Source of the DNA: Steroidobacteraceae bacterium
GTDB lineage: Bacteria; Pseudomonadota; Gammaproteobacteria; Steroidobacterales; Steroidobacteraceae
DNA length: 13,163 nucleotides
Direction of reading: 5' to 3'
Assembly: GCA_021325695.1 (NCBI GenBank)
Contig: JAJTCR010000005.1
Location: forward strand, 1 to 13,163
The translations under genes were made by a program, and so were the position numbers. Each line of letters begins with the position of its first letter. Within the stretch, counting starts at the first letter, position 1. Below the pieces are notes generated by a model, which had not been told where the DNA came from, did not search any database, and saw only the letters and a program-made list of their open reading frames with translations. Shown here piece by piece: positions 5,697-12,597 of the stretch.

Positions 5697-6877
5697 CACT
5701 GCCCCTGTGCCGCCAGTTGCAGCGACGGCAGGCCGCTGGCACGGTTCGCAGCCGCCGCGAGACGACGCTCCGTCGCGTCCGCGTGGCGCCGGTCCCACTC
5801 GAGCACGAGCGGCGTCATGCGGTCCCGGTACCAGCCCGGCGCGACGTACACGAGCAGCATGCTGGTCAGGTAGCCGTACGGCAGGGTCGGTGCGTCGCGG
5901 TACGCGCGCAATTGCCAGAACTTCGCGTCGCCCGCGGCGTGGTGGTGCGAGTGCCGGGCGAGGTTGAACAGCACCGCGTTGCTGAGTGCCTTGTTCGAGT
6001 TCCACGAGTGCCGCGGCTCGATCGGCGCGTCGGGATCGCGCACCAGCCCGTAATGCTCGAAGTAGTTGACCGCCTCCAGCACCGAGCGGCCGGCGAGGCC
6101 CGCGAGCACGAACACCGCGACGCCGGCGAGGCCCGCGGCGAGGCCGAACGCCGCGACGATCGCGGCCGACATCAGCCAGCCCCCCAGGTACCGGTTGTGC
6201 AGGGTCCACGTGCCGAGCCCGAGCGTCTCGAGCCGGCCTCGCTCGAGCTCGCAGGCGCTGCGCGTCTGGCCCACGACCGAGCGTGCCAGAAACGCATAGA
6301 ACTGCTCGCCGCGCCGGGCGGTGGCGGGATCGGCGGGCGTCGCCAGCCGCCGGTGGTGGCCGTAGACGTGCTCGATCGCGAACTCGGCGTCGAACGTGAG
6401 CGCCAGCAGCCAGCGGCCCGCGAGCATCGCGCCACGGTCGGTCGTCCGGTGGGTCAGTTCGTGACCGATGTTCGTGCCCACGGCCGCGAACGTGAGCCCG
6501 GCGGAAAGAATCCCGCCGAGCCAATGCAACGGGCCGTGCGCCGCGCGCGCGGCGCACGGATCGACACCAAGCGTGGCCTGGACCCCCGCGCCGGCCCCGA
6601 ACAGGTCGCCCGAGCCCGCGTGCCACGCCATCACGAAACAGAGCAGCGCGAGCAGCGGCGGCGCGAGGTACAGCGTCGCGTCGAGCAGGCGCGGGTGCGC
6701 GTACGCGGGTTCGGAGAAGTCGTCGCCGATCAACTCGTCGCCCGCGATCATGACGCCGTAGATCGCGGCGACGCCGAGCCACATCCAGGCCCCGCCGAGC
6801 GCAATGCCTGCGACCGTCGCGAGCACGAAGCCATGAACCCCGAGGAATCGCAGGTAGTGACTCACGGCGGTCTCCAT
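5696..6877 (-). CDS. alkB: Alkane 1-monooxygenase-like membrane di-iron hydroxylase
   Basis: Integral membrane non-haem di-iron monooxygenase that hydroxylates terminal C-H bonds of alkanes or related hydrophobic compounds. From the ATG at 6877 it has 393 residues; a GTG at 6886 would add three. All histidine boxes are present: HELTH (139-143), EHVYGHH (169-175), and RHSHHH (308-313). So is NYFEHYGL (271-278), whose HYG is characteristic of alkane hydroxylases rather than desaturases. The segment LATPADPATARRGEQFYAF is also AlkB-typical. Hydrophobic stretches lie at about 13-45, 66-86, 117-136, 150-163, and 232-268. A GGTGA ribosome-binding site lies five bases before the ATG. It is first in an operon with the ferredoxin and dioxygenase and divergent from a TetR regulator. 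The TetR-type palindrome lies 11 bases upstream of the ATG, so repression relieved by substrate or product is likely. Chain-length preference cannot be inferred. Confidence 0.93.
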   Translation of the reverse strand: METAVSHYLRFLGVHGFVLATVAGIALGGAWMWLGVAAIYGVMIAGDELIGDDFSEPAYAHPRLLDATLYLAPPLLALLCFVMAWHAGSGDLFGAGAGVQATLGVDPCAARAAHGPLHWLGGILSAGLTFAAVGTNIGHELTHRTTDRGAMLAGRWLLALTFDAEFAIEHVYGHHRRLATPADPATARRGEQFYAFLARSVVGQTRSACELERGRLETLGLGTWTLHNRYLGGWLMSAAIVAAFGLAAGLAGVAVFVLAGLAGRSVLEAVNYFEHYGLVRDPDAPIEPRHSWNSNKALSNAVLFNLARHSHHHAAGDAKFWQLRAYRDAPTLPYGYLTSMLLVYVAPGWYRDRMTPLVLEWDRRHADATERRLAAAANRASGLPSLQLAAQGQ

Positions 6878-6888
6878 CGACGTCACCA

Positions 6889-6910
6889 GTTTAGAACAAA
6901 TGTTCTAAAC
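6889..6910. promoter_or_regulatory. Perfect palindrome, probable TetR-family operator
   Basis: The arms GTTTAGAACA and TGTTCTAAAC are exact reverse complements around a 2-base centre. This AT-rich 22-base island in very GC-rich DNA sits between the divergent alkane hydroxylase and TetR genes. It is 11 bases upstream of the hydroxylase ATG and 84 bases upstream of the regulator ATG. It would overlap the expected transcription start of the hydroxylase operon, so a bound repressor would block initiation. Assignment to the adjacent TetR protein is inference from position and symmetry. Confidence 0.8.
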
Positions 6911-6912
6911 AC

Positions 6913-6942
6913 AGGATGCACCGCGCCGGACGGCGGTGTCAA
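6913..6942 (-). promoter_or_regulatory. Candidate sigma-70 promoter of the alkane hydroxylase operon
   Basis: Minus-strand TTGACA (6942-6937) is a perfect -35 hexamer. After 18 bases comes CATCCT (6918-6913), a weak -10. The start would fall near 6906, inside the palindrome at 6889-6910. A weak -10 may mean an additional activator or a different exact start. Confidence 0.4.
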
Positions 6943-6960
6943 ACCAGCGGCGGCGGCCGA

Positions 6961-6966
6961 TATACT
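6961..6966 (+). promoter_or_regulatory. Candidate -10 element of the TetR gene
   Basis: TATACT matches the -10 consensus at five of six positions and stands out in GC-rich surroundings, 28 bases before the regulator ATG. No good plus-strand -35 is seen at 16-18 bases; TGTCAA at 6937-6942 is the reverse complement of the other promoter's -35 and matches poorly. It lies about 50 bases downstream of the palindrome, so any autorepression would act from upstream. Confidence 0.35.
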
Positions 6967-6994
6967 GGCGCCCGGTCGCCGCTCACTTCTGCCC

Positions 6995-7654
6995 ATGCCC
7001 CGCCGCACACGCACCGCCACGGTCGAGCCGACCGGCACGCGCGAACGCATCGCCGACGCGGCGCTGGCGCTGTTCAATGTCGAGGGGACGCATGCGGTCT
7101 CGACGCGTCACGTCGCGACCCGCCTGGGCATCAGCCCGGGCAACCTGTATTACCACTTCGGCAACAAGGAGGAGATCGTCCTCCATCTCTACGAGCGCAT
7201 CGAGTCGCGGCTGGAGGGCGTACTGGCGCCCAGGCCCGGTGCTGGACGTCGGTTCGACGACGTGCTCGCGTACCTCGACGCGATCTTCGCGCACCTGTGG
7301 GAGTTCCGTTTCTTCTACCGCGACCTCAACGCCCTGTTGCGCGAGGTGCCGGGACTCGAGGACCGCTATCGCGGCCTCGCCGGCCGCGTCACGGGTCGGG
7401 CCAGGGCGATCTTTGCGGACATGGTCGCGCAAGGGTGGATGGATGCTTCGGACGAGCAGCTGGACCTGCTCTCGACCAATGCGTGGATCGTGCTGACACA
7501 GTGGTTCACCCACCGCCAGGTCGTCGACCGCCGGCGTACGATCCGGTCCGCGGACATCCGCGAAGGCATCCGTCACCTGGTCGCGCTGTTCAGCCCCCTG
7601 CTGCGGCCAGCCCAGCGACGACGCGTCCTGCGCCTGCTCGACGCGAACGCCTGA
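6995..7654 (+). CDS. TetR/AcrR-family transcriptional regulator
   Basis: A 219-residue one-component regulator. The N-terminal DNA-binding domain covers about residues 14-62: TRERIADAALALFNVEG, then VSTRHVATRLGISPGNLYYHFGNKEEI, a textbook TetR helix-turn-helix with the YYHF recognition helix at about 50-56. The C-terminal ligand and dimerisation domain (about 75-215) is helical with many aromatics (WEFRFFYRDLNALLREVPGLE), suggesting a hydrophobic inducer. The ATG at 6995 gives the usual short basic N-terminus; the frame is open further upstream but only across the antisense of the hydroxylase gene. It is divergent from the alkane hydroxylase operon with a perfect palindrome between, so it most likely represses that operon. 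The esterase gene lies 94 bases downstream on the same strand. Confidence 0.92.
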   Translation: MPRRTRTATVEPTGTRERIADAALALFNVEGTHAVSTRHVATRLGISPGNLYYHFGNKEEIVLHLYERIESRLEGVLAPRPGAGRRFDDVLAYLDAIFAHLWEFRFFYRDLNALLREVPGLEDRYRGLAGRVTGRARAIFADMVAQGWMDASDEQLDLLSTNAWIVLTQWFTHRQVVDRRRTIRSADIREGIRHLVALFSPLLRPAQRRRVLRLLDANA

Positions 7655-7671
7655 ACCGACGCGCCGCTGCG

Positions 7672-7731
7672 CGGGTCAGGTATCGTTCCCGATGCGCCGG
7701 GTCAGACTGCGATGGAGAATGTGACCTCCAT
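7672..7731. repeat. Short repeats in the TetR-esterase gap
   Basis: The 94-base gap holds a direct repeat of CGGGTCAG (7672-7679 and 7698-7705, 26 bases apart) and an inverted repeat ATGGAG/CTCCAT (7712-7717 and 7726-7731) that could form a small leader hairpin. No clear promoter or terminator is seen. Either repeat could be chance. Confidence 0.25.
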
Positions 7732-7748
7732 TCGAGGGGTAGTCCAGG

Positions 7749-8750
7749 ATGCCGAGTCTCCGCGCCCGACTGACCAACGCACTGCTTCGCCTCACCGTGA
7801 GGCGGATGTGGCGACCAGGACTGCCGATCGAAGACGTGCGCACGCACGCGGCGCGATCGGATGCGCGGCTGGCCGGTCGTCCGCCACGCTGTCCCGTCGA
7901 GCTCACCGAGGTCGCCGGCCTGCGTGCGCAGTGGTTCGGGGCGCCCGAGCTTGCCGTGCGCAACGGCACGCTGCTGTACCTGCACGGCGGCGCCTGGTGC
8001 ATGCACCTGCCCAGGACGTACACCGCATTTTCCGCCGCGCTCTCGAACGCGACGGGGCTGCGCGTGCTGATGGTGGAATACCGGCTCGCGCCCGAGCACC
8101 GGTTTCCCGCCGGCGTCGACGATTGCTTCGCGACCTATCGCGCGCTGGTCGACGGCCCGCACGGCGCACCCGTCGCGATCGCGGGCGACTCCGCCGGCGG
8201 CAGCCTGTCGCTCGTCACGATGATGCGGGCGCGCGACGCCGGCTTGCCGCTGCCGGCGTGTGCGGTGCTGCTGTCGCCGTCGACGGACCTGACGTCCAGC
8301 GGTCCGTCGATGCGCTACAACGCCGCGGCGGACCCGATGTTCAGCGATGCCTCGATGGACCTGCTGCCCGACATCTATTGCCCAGGGCTGGATCGCAGCC
8401 ACCCGCTGCTGTCGCCGCTGTTCGGCAACTGGGCGGGGCTGCCGCCGCTGTATTTCCTCGCCGGCTCTACCGAAATGCTGCTCGACGACTCGGTGCGGGC
8501 GCACGATCGCGCGCTGCAGGCAGGGACGAAGTCGCACATCGACGTCTGGTGGCAGCTGCCGCACGTATTCCCGGTGATGCGCACGCTGCCCGAAGCGCGG
8601 GCCGCATTACGGTCGATCGCGGCTTTCATCGCGCAGCACCGGACGTTGCCCCGCGCCGTGTCGGCACCCGCGACCGACCCGTTCGGTGCGACGATCGCCC
8701 ACGCCGCGGAGACCGTGGCCGTCGAACCGGCCGACCGCCCGTCGTCGTGA
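7749..8750 (+). CDS. Alpha/beta hydrolase of the hormone-sensitive lipase (HSL) family
   Basis: A 333-residue esterase/lipase, probably cytoplasmic or loosely membrane-associated, as there is no clear signal peptide. The HSL hallmarks are in order: oxyanion-hole LYLHGGAW (HGG at 80-82), VEYRLAPEHRFPA (110-121), nucleophile elbow GDSAGG (Ser148), the Asp region AGSTEMLLDDS (Asp246/247), and the catalytic His in LPHVFPV (His272). HSL enzymes hydrolyse esters of short to medium chains, and some deacetylate alcohols or sterols. The ATG at 7749 is preceded by a GAGG about 10 bases away. The last 35 or so residues are an Ala/Pro-rich tail outside the fold. It lies 94 bases after the TetR gene on the same strand and may share its transcript. 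It is convergent with the di-haem peroxidase gene, with 16 bases between. Confidence 0.92.
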   Translation: MPSLRARLTNALLRLTVRRMWRPGLPIEDVRTHAARSDARLAGRPPRCPVELTEVAGLRAQWFGAPELAVRNGTLLYLHGGAWCMHLPRTYTAFSAALSNATGLRVLMVEYRLAPEHRFPAGVDDCFATYRALVDGPHGAPVAIAGDSAGGSLSLVTMMRARDAGLPLPACAVLLSPSTDLTSSGPSMRYNAAADPMFSDASMDLLPDIYCPGLDRSHPLLSPLFGNWAGLPPLYFLAGSTEMLLDDSVRAHDRALQAGTKSHIDVWWQLPHVFPVMRTLPEARAALRSIAAFIAQHRTLPRAVSAPATDPFGATIAHAAETVAVEPADRPSS

Positions 8751-8766
8751 CGACACGGATGGCTCC

Positions 8767-10053
8767 TCAAGGCCGGTAGCCGTCGTCCAGCGTCTTGAGG
8801 AAGGCAACGACGTCCAGGATCTCGGCAGCGCTCAGTGCGGGCCGGTCGCCCGGTTCACGATCGTAGGGCACTTCGCCGACGTTCACGTTCCGGTGCATCG
8901 CGACCGGGAGGTCGTCGAACTGGCGCACGCCCTCGGGCCCCGACGGGTACCACTCCTCGGGATGGGTATCACGCCGGACGTAGAACCCCACCACCTCCTC
9001 GAGCGTCTGGAACCGCCCGTTGTGAAAATAGGGCGCGGTCCTGGCGACGTTGCGCAACGACGGCACCTTGAAGGCGCCGCACGTGTCGCCGCGCGGCAGG
9101 TCGGACCGCTGCGGTCCGCAGAGCCCGAGATCGAAGAATGACGCATCGGCGTTCGCCGGTATGTCGGCGTTGCGAGGCACGCCGAGATTGTCGTAGGTGA
9201 AGTCGGTGAACAGCGGTGGCGACCCGTCGGCGCCACGGTCGCTCGGGTGGCAGGCCGCACAGTTGCCTTTCCCGGGATCGGTGAACAGCTGCAGACCCCG
9301 CGTCTCCTGCGGAGTGAGCGTCGCCTCGCCTGCAAGGTACGCGTCGTACTTGCTGTCGAAGGGATGCAGGGTCTCGTCCTCGATCTCGAACTGCGCCAGA
9401 GCGAACGCGACGCTGTCGAACGCGCGTTGCGGATCGTCGAAGACGTCCGCTCCGAACAGGCGCTTGAATTCCGACACGTACGACGCCGCCTTGAGCTTGT
9501 CCACGAGACTGTGCACGGACGGATTTGCCATTTCGTTGGCGTCGAGGAAAGGACCGCGCGCCTGGTCTGCCAGGCTCACCGCTCGCCCATCCCGGAAGAA
9601 CCCACCGACCGGCGTTCCGTCGGCCTCGAAATGAAAAGCGGGTGTCAGGTGGACGTAGCGAATCGACGGGGAATTGCGCAGGCCGCGCCGTTCCAAGCGT
9701 GCGCCGCCGGCCGATACGACGTCGGCCGCAGGCGCGGCGTGGGCGTGCTCGGGTACATGGCAGGTCTGGCAGGACATCTGGCCGGAGGCCGACAAGGACT
9801 CGTCCCGGAAGATCAGCCGGCCGAGTCGGGCTACGTCGGAGAGTTCGTTTTCCCCGGGCGACGCGACGGGCCACGAGGCGACTCCTTCGTCCACTCCGCC
9901 ACGGCCGGCGCCGTTCCACGACAGCAGCAACAGCAGCGCGCCCCACGGAGCCGCGCTCCGGATACGCGAGGGCCTGACCGGCGGCGTGCACCTGGATGCA
10001 CCGCGCCCAGTCGCCTCGTTCGCGCGAAATGGCCGCGGCGCGACGTACACCAC
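8767..10053 (-). CDS. Di-haem cytochrome c peroxidase / MauG-family protein
   Basis: Periplasmic di-haem c protein of the bacterial cytochrome c peroxidase/MauG superfamily; members reduce peroxide or carry out long-range oxidations. It has 428 residues from the GTG at 10053. Haem sites are CQTCH (95-99) and CAACH (265-269). Family segments are LGRLIFRDESLSASGQMSCQTCH, FFRDGRA, FTDFTYDNLGVPRN, PSLRNVARTAPYFHNGRFQTLEEVVGFYVRR (340s) and the C-terminal LSAAEILDVVAFLKTLDDGY. Two extra cysteines (312, 325) frame an insert and could form a disulphide. A hydrophobic stretch at about 35-46 serves as signal peptide or anchor after an unusually long n-region of about 33 residues. A GAAGGA ribosome-binding site lies upstream of tandem GTG codons (10056, 10053); no in-frame ATG precedes the hydrophobic stretch. 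It follows the TPR gene by 98 bases on the same strand. Confidence 0.9.
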   Translation of the reverse strand: MVYVAPRPFRANEATGRGASRCTPPVRPSRIRSAAPWGALLLLLSWNGAGRGGVDEGVASWPVASPGENELSDVARLGRLIFRDESLSASGQMSCQTCHVPEHAHAAPAADVVSAGGARLERRGLRNSPSIRYVHLTPAFHFEADGTPVGGFFRDGRAVSLADQARGPFLDANEMANPSVHSLVDKLKAASYVSEFKRLFGADVFDDPQRAFDSVAFALAQFEIEDETLHPFDSKYDAYLAGEATLTPQETRGLQLFTDPGKGNCAACHPSDRGADGSPPLFTDFTYDNLGVPRNADIPANADASFFDLGLCGPQRSDLPRGDTCGAFKVPSLRNVARTAPYFHNGRFQTLEEVVGFYVRRDTHPEEWYPSGPEGVRQFDDLPVAMHRNVNVGEVPYDREPGDRPALSAAEILDVVAFLKTLDDGYRP

Positions 10054-10151
10054 CCAATCCTTCCCGGAACCCGGGAGCTACTGCTCGGTTCGCAGCATTT
10101 CCCAAGGCGCGGTGCCGTGGCCCTCAGCGGCTGGCTTGGCTTCGTGTAAGG

Positions 10152-12506
10152 CTATTGCTGACCAGCCAGCCTGTCTTCCTCGCCGCGAGCCTGAGTGCGG
10201 CATGTGGCGAGCCACGCCTGCAAGGCAAGGCGAACCGACTCGAGCCACCGAATCTGGTCTGGCTGGGGCGGCCCGCGAAACATACGCGCCGTCGGATACC
10301 AGGGCGAACGAGCGGCCTGGGCAGGCCAGCACCAGTCCGACACGTCACCCAGCAATACCCAGGCGGGCTTGCCAAACACTCCGGCGAGGTGCACGGCCGG
10401 TGAATCGACGCCGAGGACGAGGTCGAGATCCGCGACGCTCGACGCGAGTTCCACCAGGCTGGGCCCGCCGTCGTGCGACCAGCCGACGTCGTGCACGCTG
10501 ACGGCGTCGAAATTCGACAACGTGTCGAACCAGGCGCGGAGACCGGCATTGTCCCAACGGTGGCGGGACGGTTCGTCGGCGCTCGCGATCGGGCGGACCA
10601 GTCCGACATTGATCACCCCGGACCCCGGTGGCCTCGAGCCGCGTGAGATCCTGCGTCGCAAAGCGGCCCGATCGATGCCGGCATCGCAGGGCGGCACGCT
10701 GGTCTCCGTCGTGCCGAGCAACCATGGCAGGCTCTCGAGGTCCGCTTGCGTGTCGAACTCGGCAACGTTCAGGTCGCCCGGCCGGCGAATCTCCGCCACG
10801 CCGGGCACGGTCGCAACCAGCGGCGAGTACGACTCCTGACACAGCACGATCGTCCTGCGGACGCGGGTGGCGAGCGCCGGCAGATAGCGCGTGAGCAGGA
10901 TCAGGTGCCGCGGGTCGACACTTGTGGCGTCGACGAGCAACGTGTGGCCCGGCGCGGCCTGGCCGTCCCAATCTGGATGCGGGCTGCGCAAGCGTCGCCC
11001 CGGTCCCGTTTTCCGCCGCCATTCGTACTCTTCGAACCCGCGGCGGATGTCGCCCAGCTGCAGCAGCAGCGCGCCGAGGTTCGCGTGTGCCAGCGCATCG
11101 TCCGGCCGCCGCGCGATGGCCGCCTCGAAAGCGTGCCGGGCCGCGTCGTATTCGCCCATGCGCTGCCAAAGGCTGCCCAGGCTCACGTGGATCTCGCTCC
11201 GGTCCGGCTCGCGCTCGCACGACCAACGCAGGTGCCCGAGCGCTTCGGCGTGTTCGCCGTTTTCCGCGAGCGCGATGCCGAGGCTGTACCGGGCGTCGGG
11301 AAAGTCCGGCTGGTGCGTCAGGCACTGCCGGAACGCGGCGACTGCCTGCGGATAATCGCGCGTCCGGCAGAATTCCAGGCCACGGTCCATCCACGCATGC
11401 GGCGACTCCTGGAGCTGCGCCGGGGTGGCCAGCGCGACTTCGGCAAGCGCCTCGTCGGGAAGGACGTAGGTGGAGCCGATCAAGGGGTGATCGGCCATGA
11501 GCATCTCGGGATGGCGCGCGTCCTGCAGCACCTGCACGGCGAAGATTTCTTCGACGCCTGCCTCGAATCGCAGGAAACCCAGCACCTCCGCGCTCTCCAC
11601 GTTGACGATCCAGACGCCGCAGATGCGTTCCGTCAATTCCTTGACGATCGGAATGCCGCTGAAGCTCGCCGACTCCCGTACCTTCGACAGGCCAATGAAT
11701 GCCAGCGGGCCGATGAAATCGATGCCACGCGTGAAGCCCGGCAGCACCGTCACCGTGCGCAGCGTGTTCGCGTGCGGGTCGAACACCGACAAGCTGCCTT
11801 TGCCCGACTCGAGCACCCAGAGCCGGTCCCGATACCAGCGCGGCGAGTGCGGCATGGAGAGTCCTCGCAGGAGGACCTCATCGCTTCCGACGTCCAGCAG
11901 CACGCCGCCGTCGGCCTTGTTCGCGCGCCAGCCGCCCATCGTGTCGGTTTCGCCCAGCGCCGTGACGTAGCGAGGCTTGCCGTCGCGCATCGCCAGGCCG
12001 TTGAGATGGCACCGATCCTCCGGCGCGTATGCAGTCACGAACGGTGGCCGCCAGCGAGGGTGAAAACTGCTGTCCTCCTCGAGAGTGCACAGGCAGGAGA
12101 AGCGCGTGTTGACCAGCCACAGCCGGTCGTCGCCCGACCAGGCCATCTCGTGGATGTCGACGTTACCGGTGAAATGAACGTCGCACGGCACGTAGCACGC
12201 GTCGTGCTTGCCCGGCGGATCCAGCTTGCCCGCCGCGCCGGGAACGTTCCGGTAATGCCACACGGTGTTCGCACCGCCGATGGCCAGGCGACCGTTCTTT
12301 TCGCAGACGCCCATCGGCCGGTCGAACGGACGGAAGTGCGTGTTCAGCGAGCCTGCCGCATCGGCCTCGTCGGCCCGCGCGTCCCGACGCACGAGGATCA
12401 CGCGCCCGGCCTGGTAGGTCGTGACGAGCAGGCTGCAGTTCAGTTGCCGGAAGAGCTCGGGCAGGTTGCTGGTATGGACGCTCGCGAGCGCTGCCTGTTG
12501 CGTCAT
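10152..12506 (-). CDS. TIGR03032-family domain fused to TPRs and a glycosyltransferase-like domain
   Basis: A 784-residue fusion with no signal peptide. Residues 1-350 match the uncharacterised TIGR03032 family: LLVTTYQAGRVILVR, RPMGVCEKNGRLAIGGANTVW, NVDIHEMAWSGDDRLWLVNTRFSCL, CHLNGLA, LPGFTRGIDFIGPLAFIGLSKVRE, CGVWIVNV and EEIFAVQVL. The repeated sheet-like segments suggest a beta-propeller. Residues 370-500 hold about four TPR units. Residues 515-745 resemble the C-terminal GT-B domain of TPR-glycosyltransferases (family 9-like), with DLVLGVDSPAVHLAGVFGKP and SPWYPTARMFR well kept. The usual WxG...H.D.R segment at about 632-652 is degraded, and the common DWRW reads DWCW, so catalysis is doubtful. 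The ATG at 12506 has GGGAG six bases upstream; a GTG at 12527 is a weaker choice. The RTX-repeat gene lies 91 bases upstream and the di-haem protein follows. A role in modifying or sensing surface material is only a guess. Confidence 0.85.
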   Translation of the reverse strand: MTQQAALASVHTSNLPELFRQLNCSLLVTTYQAGRVILVRRDARADEADAAGSLNTHFRPFDRPMGVCEKNGRLAIGGANTVWHYRNVPGAAGKLDPPGKHDACYVPCDVHFTGNVDIHEMAWSGDDRLWLVNTRFSCLCTLEEDSSFHPRWRPPFVTAYAPEDRCHLNGLAMRDGKPRYVTALGETDTMGGWRANKADGGVLLDVGSDEVLLRGLSMPHSPRWYRDRLWVLESGKGSLSVFDPHANTLRTVTVLPGFTRGIDFIGPLAFIGLSKVRESASFSGIPIVKELTERICGVWIVNVESAEVLGFLRFEAGVEEIFAVQVLQDARHPEMLMADHPLIGSTYVLPDEALAEVALATPAQLQESPHAWMDRGLEFCRTRDYPQAVAAFRQCLTHQPDFPDARYSLGIALAENGEHAEALGHLRWSCEREPDRSEIHVSLGSLWQRMGEYDAARHAFEAAIARRPDDALAHANLGALLLQLGDIRRGFEEYEWRRKTGPGRRLRSPHPDWDGQAAPGHTLLVDATSVDPRHLILLTRYLPALATRVRRTIVLCQESYSPLVATVPGVAEIRRPGDLNVAEFDTQADLESLPWLLGTTETSVPPCDAGIDRAALRRRISRGSRPPGSGVINVGLVRPIASADEPSRHRWDNAGLRAWFDTLSNFDAVSVHDVGWSHDGGPSLVELASSVADLDLVLGVDSPAVHLAGVFGKPAWVLLGDVSDWCWPAQAARSPWYPTARMFRGPPQPDQIRWLESVRLALQAWLATCRTQARGEEDRLAGQQ

Positions 12507-12597
12507 TCCGCACTCCCTGCAGGCCACGCATGCCGGGCGTCGTCACCTCGCCACCGGACACGGTGCTCTTGGGACGAACCGACGTCGCACCGGCACA

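Noticed and set aside
5717..6994. Long open plus-strand extension upstream of the TetR gene.
   Set aside because: It is antisense to the alkane hydroxylase and runs through the palindrome and promoter region; the TetR fold starts at the ATG at 6995.
12507..12597. Small hairpin CACCG/CGGTG in the gap between the RTX and TPR genes.
   Set aside because: The stem is five base pairs with no T-tract; it is not convincing as a terminator or leader element.
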